This document shows, piece after piece, positions 34,930 through 46,821 of a stretch of 64,000 bases of DNA. This DNA is from Vandiemenella viatica (lineage: Eukaryota; Arthropoda; Insecta; Orthoptera; Morabidae): contig JARYHS010006964.1 of assembly GCA_031002005.1 (NCBI GenBank), positions 3,286,001-3,350,000 of the forward strand. The letters run 5' to 3'. How positions within the stretch are numbered: position 1 is the first letter of the stretch; each line of letters begins with the position of its first letter. The position numbers and the translations under genes were made by a program. The notes under the pieces are model-generated. The model was not told the origin of the DNA. It was given only the letters and a program-made list of their open reading frames with translations, and made no database searches.

Positions 34930-35590
34930 AAGGGATCTAAAATAATTAATTGATCTGTAAATGGGTGTGTGTGTTACTTGCTACAGGCATCGCAACTAAC
35001 ACTGCGAATAATTAGCGTAAAATTTCAATAGAAGCGACAAACTAGTCACTGATACTACTATTGCCATTGCTCTGAGTCAAAACACCACTTATTAGTTGAC
35101 GCGGTGGGACATAGGAGGAGTGAGTTACAATGGATTCACCGAAAAATTTGGCGATTGTAGAAGATGTGGCGAAGTATTTAACAACTGAATAATGAATATT
35201 ACAAAGGCGCAAAGTGAATACTTTGTAAACGGTAATTGAAACAGATTTTTTTTAAATATATTTTCATTTGTAAAAAAAAAATTGTGGCTGATATAGATGA
35301 CAATATATTGTCATTTAAAAGAAATATTTTCTTGATATCAGTAAAACTAAGGCATCAAAATAAGAATAAAAATTTGAAATTTGTGAAAGGTGCTTACCCA
35401 ATACGATTTCCAAGGGTGTTTTATGCCTATTTTTGTACAAATAGCTGTTTATAATGTACTTAATATTCCTATTGAGCCAAATATGGCAATATAACAATCA
35501 AATCATTGTTGTATTAGTAGTGATGGACAGAAATACGGAACTAAATTAAAATTCCTGATTAATTGACTTTCAGAGTATGTCGCGTTGTTT
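34930..35590. other. Unassigned AT-rich sequence
   Basis: No gene or repeat is recognised between the presumed 5' end of the R1-like LINE and the Penelope fragment. Confidence 0.4.
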
Positions 35591-35599
35591 ATTTCATAA

Positions 35600-36190
35600 T
35601 CTGAGCTTACGCCGCAATCCTACATCCGTCGTCAGAGATACTGTTTATGCTGACATAGCAACGAGTGACAAGCATCACTGAGTGAAAGGCCGCTATCTTC
35701 GTTGATGTCGTTGGTATTCTTAAAAATTCTGCTGCCTCTTTCACACGTCGAGGCCACCACTGTTCTTCTCTCCATAACAGCCTCGTGTCTTGAATTTTTG
35801 TTTCGTGCCCGGTGTTAATGGTATTATGAACTACGGCTGATTTGTCACTGCAGTTGTATTTATTGTGGCGGATATATTCCTTAAGCCTCTCCGCCAAAGT
35901 GCGCTGTGTCTTGCCTATATAAACACTGCAACAGTTTCATGGGATTTCATAAAGAACCATAAGCTGGTGTGGGTGTAATCTGACTTTTACCCTAGTTAAT
36001 GACTAACCAAGTTCGCAGTGAGCCTTATAAACTATTTGCACCTCTACCTGCTTTAACAATTTCCCAATCTGGTCAGTGATATGTGGGACCGAAGAATTTT
36101 TTTGGCATATTGATATCGTGGCAAAAGTTGACGTCTTCTATGGGATTTTAGGTCTCAAAACCTTTCTGATATCGGATTCACAATAGGCGT
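35600..36190 (-). pseudogene. Penelope-like element, GIY-YIG endonuclease fragment (minus)
   Basis: On the minus strand the reading VPHITDQIGKLLKQVEVQIVYKAH (36,090-36,020) is the post-RT linker of Penelope-like retroelements. It is followed by the GIY-YIG domain: YEIP, SVYIGKTQRTLAERLKEY, then KSAVVHNTINTGHETKI and a WW-containing helix near 35,750. A stop interrupts the start of the domain where the upstream Cys is expected. The endonuclease normally makes the nick that primes reverse transcription. No RT core is present, so this is a 5'-truncated relic. Confidence 0.75.
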
Positions 36191-36205
36191 TGGCTCGGAA
36201 TATTA

Positions 36206-36640
36206 TTGTATGTGTCTTCATTTCTTCCTTCAGACGTTTTGAGTCACATACTATCCGCGCTAAGGGTTCTAGCAAGAAATGGCTTTAAGACCATTTTCCT
36301 GCCACTACCAAAACTAAGGAATATTTTTCGTTCCCCAAAGGATCACCTTACACTTTGTATAACTGGAGTTTATGGCATTCCGAGAGAATGCGAAAAATAA
36401 GTACATCAGCCAAACAATACGGTGTATCAAACAACGTTGTTTGGAGCTTGCCTGATACGTTTGCATCCGCGGTAGTGGAACATAATGTGGAACACGGAAA
36501 TGGATTCGATTTCGAAGCAAGTAGGCCTAATGTGCTGGCATATGCGAGATTGCGAGAGGTTTCTAGGACAGCGTTATTACAGAAGCGTCTGATCTGGTTA
36601 ACTGGGATTGTGGTTTCCAGCTAAGTGCTCTTCAGCAACG
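36206..36640 (+). pseudogene. Penelope-like element, GIY-YIG endonuclease fragment (plus)
   Basis: A second Penelope-type endonuclease on the opposite strand. Blocks are LPLPKLRNIFRSPKDHL and GVYGIPRECEK, then after an in-frame stop SAVVEH. (E)HGNGFDFEASRPNVLAYA and LREVSRTALLQKRLIWLTG follow. Where VYIG and the Arg-rich helix are expected the sequence is degraded (ISTSAKQYGVSNN). It differs from the minus-strand copy in sequence, so these are different families placed head to head. From 36,640 to 37,480 the sequence is AT-rich with no gene seen. Confidence 0.65.
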
Positions 36641-38307
36641 CGCTATATTTTGTGCTTCGCAGGCGCCTAATGAAGTCTGAGATGCTGCTATAGTAGCCGG
36701 CACGAAAATATACCTGCGAAGGTCATTGTTGCAAATTCTCAGAAAAATCAACTTTCAGTAATATGGATACTGAATTTCTGGAACAAGGTTTTTAAATTCG
36801 AAATATGTACATGACTATTTTCAAAAAAATAAAAGTAGTTGCCATGAACTCTACGAATGAAATTACTTTCTTCACTTCAACCAACCAATAAAGCTAAACC
36901 GATGATAAAAAATAGCTGAAAAAAATTATGCGGCTTCCCGAAAGTTAACAGATTAGCACAGAATATTTCATATTCATTATATAGCGACGAACGTTAAAAA
37001 AAAATTAAAAGTTTTACGAATATTTTGTTTGTCCCTATTGTGTAATGTAAAAAGTTGTCGCTGACTAACTTCCGGTCTGTTTGTTCACGTAATAACTTCC
37101 AGCGAGAAAATTTGTGAGAAAAAATTGAAATTAGTTTTAGAAAACACAACAGCATCTTTAAACGAATCCTTCTGGTTTGTTTAATAATTTATATGCAGGA
37201 ATGTTATCGCGTTGCGCTCGCGTCCAACACCGGCTGACGGCATCCGTCAATTACGACGCGCGAGATACTCGTAGTTACTGTACATTCTCAAAATATTCAA
37301 ATTGGGGCTCGTGTAAGAATTATTATCGTAATAGAGAATTACAAGACAAAATACACATAAAACATGGTTTCCTGTAAAATCTTGTCACCTTAATAAAAAT
37401 AAAGGGAATGCAATGTCTGCTTTCAATAAAATTAATAAAGAATATATTGAAAGAGTTACAAAATGGCTTATTTTCAGAGCTGTGAGCACTGTTTAACATA
37501 GTTTCTTGTAATTTTTCCGAATGTCTTACACAATTTGCCCAGTCTTCTTGAGAAACGCTGTCTAAAGTTTCGTGTGTAAGTCGCTCTACATCAGCAAGTT
37601 TGAAGGTCGTGTTCTTCTTAGCGACATCCCGTTTTACTTGTGCCCAGATGAGTTCGATTGGATTATACTGGCAATGGTAGGGTGGCAGGTGAACTATTTG
37701 ATGTCCCATTTCATTTGCCAATTGATCCAATTCGAATACCTTCTTGTCATTTAAAATTTGTACTTTATATAAAAGCTAATCCGTAGTTTCATGTCGAAAA
37801 AATTGAACACCATTCTTATGTAGCCATTCAATATCATCTCTTTTACATCACTTTGAATATGGTGGTTTGTTTGTTTGAATGGAATGATAACTGGCATTTT
37901 CCATGACGATAATGCACCCTTCTTCCAGCGAGCGACACATATCTCAAAAACACCTCTTAAAAACCTCACCGTTCATTTCTGTATGGTAATCCGCAACAGT
38001 CGAAATTTTTTCCGCCACGAAACACAAGTTTGGCTCCTGGTATGAAACCTTTATGTGCAGAACCAGCATGTAGTATAACAAGTCGACTTCCTCGGCCAGT
38101 AGGAACTTTAAGACCTCCGTTACCTCCAGAATCATGCGAAATACACAGACGGAAAAAAAAATCCCAACACCAAGAAAAAATTATTGTAGAGTAATGAAAT
38201 TTGGACAATGCATTTGTCAAGTTAACATGTTTAATTGATTAAATTTTCAAGATCACAGGTTAATTTAAGCTCAAGAAAATGCATTTCAAATGTGAAATAC
38301 TGTTAAA

Positions 38308-39165
38308 TTAATAGCCGGTGTAACCTCCAGAATTTTGATAGTAAGCCTGCAAACGTGAATGCATTGTGTCATACAGGTTTCGAATGTCACTTTGTGGTAT
38401 GGAGTTCCATGCTTGTTGTACTTGTGCTGTCAATACTGGGACGGTCAGTGCTGGCTGTGGATGATGCTGGAGTTGTCGTCCAATGATATCCCATACGTGT
38501 TCAATTGGAGACAGATCTGGTGATCTCGCAGGCCAAGGTAACATGTCGACACTCTGTAGAGCACGTTGCGAGACAACAGCGGTATGAGGGCGAGCGTTAT
38601 CCTGTTGAAAAACTCCCCCTTGAATGCTGTTCATGAATGGCAGCACTACAGGTTGAATTACCAGACTGACGTACAAATTTGCAGTCAGTGTGTTTGGTAT
38701 AACCACAAGAGTGCTCCTGCTGTCATAGGAAATTGCTCCCCAGACCATGACTCCAGGTGTAGGTCCAGTGTGTCTAGGCCGCAGACAGTTTGGTTGCAGG
38801 CGTTCCCCTGGCCTCCTTCTGACCAACACTCGGCCATCACTGGCACCAAGGCAGAACCTGCTTTCATCAGAAAACACAACAGATCTCCACTCCGTCCTCC
38901 AATGAGCTCTGGCTTGACACCACTGGAGTCGCAAACGGCGATGGCTTGTAGTCAGTGGAATGCACGCTACAGGGCTGGAGTCATGGTCTGGGGAGCAATT
39001 TCCTATGACAGCAGGAGCACTCTTGTGGTTATACCAAACACACTGACTGCAAATTTGTACGTCAGTCTGGTAATTCAACCTGTAGTGCTGCCATTCATGA
39101 ACAGCATTCAAGGGGGAGTTTTTCAACAGGATAACGCTCGCCCTCATACCGCTGTTGTCTCGCAA
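38308..39165 (-). pseudogene. Tc1-like transposase, C-terminal half (minus arm)
   Basis: The homologous reading starts near 38,965 (VACIPLTTSHRRLRLQWCQ). It contains VVFSDESRFCLG (first Asp), VMVWGAISYDSRS, GGVFQQDNARPHTA (second Asp) and SPDLSPIEHVWD (Glu), ending GGYTGY at 38,308. I count 32 residues between second Asp and Glu; 34 is usual for Tc1. The upstream 60 codons of this open frame, above 38,975, are the antisense of the opposite arm, not transposase. The helix-turn-helix DNA-binding half is missing, so no active enzyme is expected. Confidence 0.75.
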
Positions 39166-39423
39166 CGTGCTCTACAGAGTGTCGACATGTTACCTTGGCC
39201 TGCGAGATCACCAGATCTGTCTCCAATTGAACACGTATGGGATATCATTGGACGACAACTCCAGCATCATCCACAGCCAGCACTGACCGTCCCAGTATTG
39301 ACAGCACAAGTACAACAAGCATGGAACTCCATACCACAAAGTGACATTCGAAACCTGTATGACACAATGCATTCACGTTTGCAGGCTTGCATTCAAAATT
39401 CTGGAGGTTACACCGGCTATTAA
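38975..39423 (+). pseudogene. Tc1-like transposase, C-terminal third (plus arm)
   Basis: The mirror copy reads VMVWGAISYDSRS, FQQDNARPHTA and SPDLSPIEHVWD to GGYTGY on the plus strand, differing from the minus arm by QACIQNS for QAYYQNS. It lacks the first catalytic Asp and the DNA-binding domain. Confidence 0.75.
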
Positions 39424-40255
39424 TTTAACAGTATTTCACATTTGAAATGCATTTTCTTGAGCTTAAATTAACCTGTGATCTTGAAAATTTAATCAATTAA
39501 ACATGTTAACTTGACAAATGCATTGTCCAAATTTCATTACTCTACAATAATTTTTTCTTGGTGTTGGGATTTTTTTTTCCGTCTGTGTATGTTTGTTCAT
39601 AGGATTTTGGTTAATGTAAATCTCATCTAAATAAACAATTGGCATAACGTCCTTTGTATGCAATGAGTTAATTATTCGTAAAAACTTTGCTCTTGAAGCC
39701 GCAATATCACTGCGTTTCATTAAAAATTTTCGTCCGTCATTGAATTTCCTATATTTAAAACCCAGTCTTTTCAGAAGACGAAGAACGGAGCTTTTTGAGC
39801 CTGAATAGCTAGCTGATTTTACGGGCGAGATCAGACCGTATTTTCATAGCCGTTGGGTATTCTCCTCTGTCGTAGTACTCTAAATCAGTTCTGCGAACTA
39901 CTTCTTTATTAAAATTATCCAGTTCATTGCATTTGTGTTCCTGCCTATTCTTCTTTTTTGGTGATTCAAAAACAGGGCTCTTATCTTCGGTTTATGCCAA
40001 AATTAAAATACCGACGGTACCTTGTACCGACTTCTCGGAAATACCACAAGCCTCCGCTGTCAATGCTTGTACTTGAACAAAGTTAATGTTTCTCCTGGCT
40101 TCTTCGTTGTCGGAAAGGTTGCTAAAATACTTGAAAACATTTCCCACGACAACTTTACATTGCTTTCTAATATCTGGACGACCTGCACGAACACCAATTT
40201 TACTTCTTTTCGGTAACGCACTGCAAATGGGATTCTGTTCTACAACGTCACACAT

Positions 40256-40730
40256 CGTAAAGACAAAATAATATCCTTTAGATTACAAACCGACCGCAGC
40301 GAAAACTACGAACCGACTGGCAGTGGAAGAACATTTGACAACACCGCCGGCTCTACTGGGGGTGAAGGGGGTAGTGCGGACAGGGGGTGGAGGCAAGACT
40401 GTGTGACCTTGAATGGACTAAATCGGTGAAGCGGACTATAGGCAACGTAACAATGTCTGTCGTTGCTATGCCAGTTTTTAAACAACGCACTCTACATACG
40501 ACTACACCTGAAGATTGCAACGAAGCGTTATCACAGAAATATTGCGTATAAATAATAATATTACTCGGTAAGTTTCCAGAGAAACATTCATAAATTAAAC
40601 TTATGTTTGTAATTTTCAGTCGGAAGTTCTTTACTAGTGATATAATGTTGAACAATGGGTTTAAAACGGGGGAGTACTTTAAATATACAGGGAGTTGTGG
40701 ACAGGTTATATATCTGTGGTGATCGACTTT
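40256..40730. other. Unassigned sequence
   Basis: No gene is recognised. The patch actaaatcggtgaagc near 40,420 recurs inverted near 23,250. Confidence 0.35.
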
Positions 40731-40734
40731 GAAT

Positions 40735-41285
40735 GAAGATAAATTCCAAAAATAGTCAGCTTATTAAGTACACAGATAAAAAGAAAAAAAATGTTATTGA
40801 GGTGGGGATGGAATTGTTTGTTGTGTACTTATGTTGGCATTACATTTGACAGTAAACACAAAGGCGCAGAGCAGATAAGAGAAGGAACTGAGTTAGAAAA
40901 CACTGATCTGACCAATGCTTGAGTATGGTGGTCGTGTAGTATGGTTATCAAATAAAAAATATGCAGAGGAGGCTGCTAGATAAAATTCTGGAAATTTCCA
41001 CAAAATATTGTCAGTAACTGACGTGATAGAATATCTGGATATGGCTGTATTGGAAGACAGGAACGGGGTAAAGAGAGTGCTCGTAGTATACAAGGAATGT
41101 CTTGATGTTGGGGTGGTAGAATATTGACAGAAAAATTGGGAGTATTATATACAAGAAAATAGATAAGAGTAACCAAAAGTTGAAATTGTATTTCTGGAAT
41201 AATACAGAGAGAAAATTTTGTTTTGTAGGTGAGGTGGTCAGATATTTTAATATATTTTCAGAAACACTTAAAAATTTTAAATAAT
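40735..41285 (+). mobile_element. CR1-like LINE 3' fragment
   Basis: A degraded copy of the local CR1-like family: aatagtcagcttattaagtac, ttgggattacatttga-like RT region and tggaagacaggaa are traceable. It ends in an attaattaatt tail near 41,285. No frame is open. Confidence 0.6.
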
Positions 41286-41289
41286 TAAT

Positions 41290-42060
41290 TAATTATTAAT
41301 TTAATTGAACTGCAGCACACACTCCAGTGGCAATTCCATTATTCAACCAATTAGTTTTTTATTTTTACTTATCTTATATAATTTGAGTATGAAAATCCTA
41401 CCCAATATACCTTCGCGATTTACAAATTTTAATTTTAAATTCAGCGCTTTTGGTAAATTATTCATCAGTTTACTTGGTAATTTGTTCTACTTCCTGACAC
41501 CCCTAACCCAAAAAAGAAAATTTTCACACTACCTTACGCATGAATTCGAATGCATGCCAGCTTGTGGTCATGATCATTTTTCCCCTTCCATGCATTCAAT
41601 ATTCCTTATTCTTTGACCAATATCCCACCAAGCCCAATCACCAAAATATGCCTTGTGCATCATTACCAGCAGACTTTTGTTTCTTTTCCTGTCCCCCCAA
41701 TGATTCCAATTCTGGGTCTTTTATCATATTATATATGGACTGGCTGTTGCGATAATGTCCACAAACAAATCTAGCTGCTTTTCTTTGCACGTCTTCCAAC
41801 TCCTGTATTTTCATGTTAGCTTTCCTAGTTCATTCATAATTTTTTGAGTATCTATTTCAATTTTTACAGGGAGACTCTACTCTGATTTATTCCTCCCATC
41901 ACAGGATAGGAGTCCCTAATGGTATAATTAAAACAGTCACTCGGTATCTCTGCCATTTTAAAATCCTCAGTGACTTGAACTACATTATTATGGTACCTAC
42001 AATTGTCTGAATACCTTCTCTTTCCCTCAATTTCTAATACAACTATAGAAATTTCTAGTT
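41290..42060 (-). mobile_element. CR1-like LINE fragment, tail to tail with its neighbour
   Basis: On the minus strand the family 3' end (gccactggagtgtgtgctgc then caattaaattaa) lies at 41,335-41,285. Upstream are the C-terminal region (41,610-41,400) and, after an internal deletion, a block like the start of other copies (VTEDFKMAEIPSDCF near 41,960). Its A/T tail abuts that of the plus-strand fragment. A run of about 18 C follows at 42,072-42,089. Confidence 0.6.
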
Positions 42061-42457
42061 GCGTTCGGTGTCCCCCCCCCCCCCCCCCGCACCAAAAATA
42101 GACATGTGAGATATTGCGCAAAAACTGTTATCATTTATACAATAAATGAATATCATTGACTGTTAATGCTCGTGTTTGGAGAAATTTCCACCAGGACATA
42201 CGTTCCAATAAAATTAAAATAAATTGAAGGTTCCTAGCTGTCATTATTCGTCCTTGATATAGATGCTACAAGAAGAAATGTACAGTTTGACGTGCGAGAG
42301 AAATACCGTACAAATGAAGTAAAAGCCGCTACTAATTATAAGTGTGATATGCAAAAAATTAAATACCAAAATTCGTATGAAAATGTATTATTGAGATAGC
42401 TGCTTCTGTTTCCTTACGGCTGACTGATCACTGCTAATAGCTACACTGCAGAGTTTA

Positions 42458-42672
42458 ACCTAGCGTGGAGGTGAGTCGTGACTTTGTATTCGGGAGGGCG
42501 CGGGTTCGAATACCTGTCCGGCCATACAGACTTCGGGTTTCCATGGTTTCCACTTTCCCCGGATCACTCCAGGTGAATGTGGTGATGGTTACTTCAAAAA
42601 GGCCATGGCCGATTATCCTCCTGTTCCATCTCCTGAGTGAATTCCCTACTCGACAACGATGAGACGTGATAT
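42458..42672 (+). mobile_element. tRNA-derived SINE
   Basis: A box-A-like segment (tagcgtggaggtg at 42,461) and a good box B (ggttcgaatac at 42,503-42,513) form the Pol III promoter of a tRNA-derived SINE. The body continues gtccggccatacagac, ccatggtttcc, cactccaggtgaatg and ggccatggccgatt, and ends near gatgagacgtgat. A second, inverted copy is at 59,388-59,578. I recognise the body pattern from SINEs of orthopteroid insects; this is from memory of the family, not a database search. Confidence 0.7.
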
Positions 42673-42970
42673 TACAGAAACACACATGTTAAACTACGTT
42701 TTCTTATCTTTTATTTTTGCTTAGCATTAGTATGAAAACAAACAGCTACTCTGAATAATATTGGAGTAGAAATTTGGACACAGAATTTGATTTTTTTTTT
42801 TTTTTTTTTTTTTGCCAAACTGAAAGGAAAAAATTTTCCAGTAACTCCACAGCATTAGATGATGAAACTAAAATATGTTTCCTTCAACTGTCAAGAGATT
42901 AATCTATTCAGAAAACAAGGTAGTACAGTTAGTGACTCAGTATTACTTGATGGATAATGTGTTTAGAAAT

Positions 42971-43970
42971 NNNNNNNNNNNNNNNNNNNNNNNNNNNNNN
43001 NNNNNNNNNNNNNNNNNNNNNNNNNNNNNNNNNNNNNNNNNNNNNNNNNNNNNNNNNNNNNNNNNNNNNNNNNNNNNNNNNNNNNNNNNNNNNNNNNNNN
43101 NNNNNNNNNNNNNNNNNNNNNNNNNNNNNNNNNNNNNNNNNNNNNNNNNNNNNNNNNNNNNNNNNNNNNNNNNNNNNNNNNNNNNNNNNNNNNNNNNNNN
43201 NNNNNNNNNNNNNNNNNNNNNNNNNNNNNNNNNNNNNNNNNNNNNNNNNNNNNNNNNNNNNNNNNNNNNNNNNNNNNNNNNNNNNNNNNNNNNNNNNNNN
43301 NNNNNNNNNNNNNNNNNNNNNNNNNNNNNNNNNNNNNNNNNNNNNNNNNNNNNNNNNNNNNNNNNNNNNNNNNNNNNNNNNNNNNNNNNNNNNNNNNNNN
43401 NNNNNNNNNNNNNNNNNNNNNNNNNNNNNNNNNNNNNNNNNNNNNNNNNNNNNNNNNNNNNNNNNNNNNNNNNNNNNNNNNNNNNNNNNNNNNNNNNNNN
43501 NNNNNNNNNNNNNNNNNNNNNNNNNNNNNNNNNNNNNNNNNNNNNNNNNNNNNNNNNNNNNNNNNNNNNNNNNNNNNNNNNNNNNNNNNNNNNNNNNNNN
43601 NNNNNNNNNNNNNNNNNNNNNNNNNNNNNNNNNNNNNNNNNNNNNNNNNNNNNNNNNNNNNNNNNNNNNNNNNNNNNNNNNNNNNNNNNNNNNNNNNNNN
43701 NNNNNNNNNNNNNNNNNNNNNNNNNNNNNNNNNNNNNNNNNNNNNNNNNNNNNNNNNNNNNNNNNNNNNNNNNNNNNNNNNNNNNNNNNNNNNNNNNNNN
43801 NNNNNNNNNNNNNNNNNNNNNNNNNNNNNNNNNNNNNNNNNNNNNNNNNNNNNNNNNNNNNNNNNNNNNNNNNNNNNNNNNNNNNNNNNNNNNNNNNNNN
43901 NNNNNNNNNNNNNNNNNNNNNNNNNNNNNNNNNNNNNNNNNNNNNNNNNNNNNNNNNNNNNNNNNNNNNN
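42971..43970. other. Assembly gap of 1,000 N
   Basis: Exactly 1,000 Ns, the usual placeholder for a gap of unknown size. Relative order and orientation of the two flanking contigs therefore rest on scaffolding. The right arm of the inverted duplication starts at the first base after the gap. Confidence 0.98.
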
Positions 43971-45889
43971 AATGTGATTTGTAATTCAATAAGTCACTTC
44001 TTAATAGGTGTTAATAGACATAATTATGAACTAAATTGACAATGAAATGAAATATTAGGATGCCTTTTCTGGGATCTAGTTTTCATAAATGACCTGATCT
44101 CAAAAAAAAAAAAAAAAAAAAAAAAAAATCCAAATGCTTTATTCAAAATTTAATGGCGTTTTGCAATATTAATCAACATATCTGCCTTAATTGGTTGAAA
44201 TGATAGTAAGTAAATCAGCATTGTAAGATAGCTGTAATCACAGATCATAGTTGGAAACCACTTTAGGAAACCAACATACTGAAAGGTATTAGACAGTATT
44301 ATATGATGCCACCAACCCTTTTAAACAAGTATAATGAAGCAATTTTCCAGAATACGTAGCAAGATTATTAGTAAGAGGTAATCAGTATACACTAAAGAGT
44401 TAAAACTATTATTTTAGTATATACTAAAAGATGATCTTCTTTTCTCCAGAAGGAATACAGAAAAAAGTATGCACTCTGCATCACTTTTAAAAAGCAAAGT
44501 AGTAATCAACTTAAATAGAAAAACAATCGAAAGAGCAGCTTTAGAGAGCCTCCCTCAGTGGTTAACAGCTACTATGACTGCTTAATATGAGCAACAGATA
44601 ACACAGAAACATTTTCTAGGATGGTAAGGATATGGCGATAGAAGATATTTTTAGTTTTAGTGAAATAAATTGATATAGTAAAGTGTTAAAATCAACACAA
44701 TTTACTCATAAAAAACTGACATATCAAAAGTGGGTAAAAAAAACAACAAAAAAACAAGCAATACATTTAGGGTGAAGATGAAAGTTCTATGAGTCGCAGG
44801 TAATGAAATTTTTATTAAAAAAGCATTTTCTTTCTATATAGACCCCTGTAGCTTAATGAAGCATGTCTTCAAATGAATGGATTCGATTCCAAATGTGTGA
44901 TTTTTTGCTGGACTAAAAAATATTTATTTATGTCTGCTGTCATTTAGTTTGATTCAAAAAAATTTCTATTTATAAATGTCATTTCCTTTAAAACTGCGTG
45001 GATGTTTTGGTTGGAAAAATCTAGTAAAAATGGTGGTTGTTTCAATTTGTGTTACCCATCCCTCAGTATCTCAATAGTCAAAGTACACATTTACATTTTT
45101 GAAAATTTATTGTGAATGTATTGTGAAATTGTATGTACACTGTACAACTTCCTTAACACTGAACTATGGTATTAATAAAAGCAGAATATTTGACACATTC
45201 ATACTGTTTTAGCTAACTTTATTACCATCATTTTCCAAAATTAAATTCTCTACAACTTCTGTTGAAACCTTTGTACAATTGGCAGGAATTTAAAAAAAAT
45301 TAAAAAATTGGTCCAAGTAGTTAATAAATTACAAAATTATTTCGTTGCTTATCTGGAATTTCTGGAAAACTACTGCAGATACACGTCTGGGTCTTGTTTT
45401 ATTACATTCACTAGATCAATAACAACAAAATAAATGGAAATCGTGCTCTACTGTAACCTCGTACAGTTTTGCGATGGTTTCATACTAGCGAAGTTGCTAA
45501 ATTTCAGGCAAAATTTTTTATTAGCCGTAACTCCGTAAGTAAAAATTTGCGGACCTATGTTTATATGAACATTTTTCTTTAGTATTACTTGTAGATTAAC
45601 ATATTAAAATATTTGAATATCTTTGTGAATCATCCTGAAAGTACTTACAAGACAGAATAAAAAATTCTTAAAATTAACTATATATTAAAATAATGGAATG
45701 TCCTGTAATGTATTCATCAAACATTTCAGAAATATCCTGATAAACTAATAAGATATTTTCTAGTGCTTTCTTGACTGCCTAAATAAAATTCGAAATACAA
45801 GGAAATATAGTTTCTAGATAGAATTAACACTGATAGCAAAAGAATATGGATTATGAGTTAACTTTTAGACAGTAAATTTGTTTTACTTC

Positions 45890-46821
45890 GAACTACAACG
45901 CAGAAGACCTCTGTTGAAAACCACAGGACGATTCCAGAAACGCTATCTTTTAATAATTGATGCAGTAGTTCAATATTTCAGTGGAGATTACATTTTATTT
46001 GATGATCGTTGCATTGTCGCCCTAGAAATCTGGTTGTTGTCCAGCCTAGTAAGGGAAGCGCTAGGAACAGAGATGAGACCCATGAACACGAAGGCTTACA
46101 GTGGGTTACAAATTGACCGTATTTGGTCATAATTAATGAGAAAAACGCGCCGAACAATCCTATCCGACCATCTACGTTGGGTGCGATAACTTTCGTGACG
46201 TTACAACGGAAGGGTAGCGCGCGCACTTTCTGCTGAAATACGCTGGTAATAATTGCAACAGATCCAGAAGACTCTGTTGAAATCAACAGCATAACGGCTA
46301 AAACTTTAATTTCATTAAATCGAAGTGGGCCACCTGGACAATCAAGAAAATAGAGAAATCTTAGTGTTTGAACCTGTTCTCTCTGTTGGTTGAATTTCTA
46401 TTCAAGGAGATAACCATGATGTCTTTATTCTCTATAAAAGCAACATGGTTATCTGGATCTGTTGCAATTATTACCAGCGTATTTCAGCAGAAAGTGCGCG
46501 CGCTGCCCTTCCGTTGTAACGTCACGAAAGTTATCGCACCCAACATAGATGGTCGGATAGGATTGTTCGGCGCGTTTTTCTCATTAATTATGACCAAATA
46601 CGGTCAATTTGTAACCCATTGTAAGCCTTCGTGTTCTTGGGTCTCATCTCTGTTCCTAGCGCTTCCCTTACTAGGATGGACAACAATCTGATTGCAAGGG
46701 CGACAATGCAACGATCATCAAATAAAATGTAATCTCCACTGAAATATTGAACTACTGCATCAAGATAGCGTTTCTGGCATCGTCCTGTGGTTTTCAACAG
46801 AGGTCTTCTGCGTTATAGTTC
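45890..46821. mobile_element. Foldback element, right copy with central deletion
   Basis: The partner of 7,920-8,970. It starts gaactacaacgcagaagacc and ends with the complement. One half is complete up to the centre (about 46,440). The other half jumps from ggttatct directly to ggatctgttgcaatt, losing roughly 120-130 bp next to the symmetry axis and part of the hairpin stem. Confidence 0.75.

Larger units (their letters stand above)
27650..34930 (-). mobile_element. R1-like LINE, interrupted by a second LINE
   Basis: Minus-strand pieces appear in the order of a two-ORF non-LTR retrotransposon. ORF1 starts at 34,626 and includes zinc knuckles at about 33,800-33,600. After the interruption at about 30,665-33,550, the ORF1 tail resumes (30,600-29,911). 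ORF2 follows with AP endonuclease (29,910-29,227), linker (29,156-28,908) and reverse transcriptase palm and C-terminal domain (28,905-27,678). Own sequence is about 4.3 kb. The first part of RT is missing: the linker jumps to LWWPSPFSRLREIG at about 28,890. Affiliation with the R1 clade (R1, TRAS, SART) is inferred from motif style, not from alignment. Confidence 0.7.
38144..39587. mobile_element. Palindromic Tc1-like element
   Basis: A 1,444-bp element flanked by TA (38,142-38,143 and 39,588-39,589), as expected for Tc1/mariner. Its two 613-bp arms (38,144-38,756 and 38,975-39,587) are inverted copies differing at only a few bases (one cluster near 38,348 and 39,385). The unique centre is 218 bp. 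Each arm holds a terminal repeat beginning cacagacgg plus the same C-terminal half of the transposase gene. The true 5' end and N-terminal half are absent. It is thus a derivative with two transposase 3' halves facing outward around a remnant of the gene. Confidence 0.9.
37485..40255 (-). pseudogene. IS630/Tc1-like DDE transposase pseudogene, split by an insertion
   Basis: Minus-strand pieces of one transposase. The N-terminal part starts at 40,255 (MCDVVEQNPICSALPKRSK). RSDIAASRAKFLRIINSL leads into IVYLDEIYINQN near 39,630 (first catalytic Asp). A 1,444-bp element then interrupts it. After the insert come GGLKVPTGRGSRLVILHAGS and FIPGAKLVFRGGK near 38,040, VMENASYHS near 37,900, and LPPYHCQYNPIELIWAQVK near 37,650 (third acidic residue). 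The second catalytic Asp is replaced by Glu (VMEN instead of VMDN). Frameshifts and stops occur throughout. The assignment follows the DDE motif series common in arthropod genomes. Confidence 0.65.

Noticed and set aside
38566..38974. First part of the plus-strand open frame in the Tc1-like element, as transposase N-terminus
   Set aside because: It is the reverse complement of the opposite arm's coding sequence (palindrome effect); only the part after 38,975 reads as transposase.
42875..44039. Long open frames across the N run
   Set aside because: They consist of unknown bases and carry no information.
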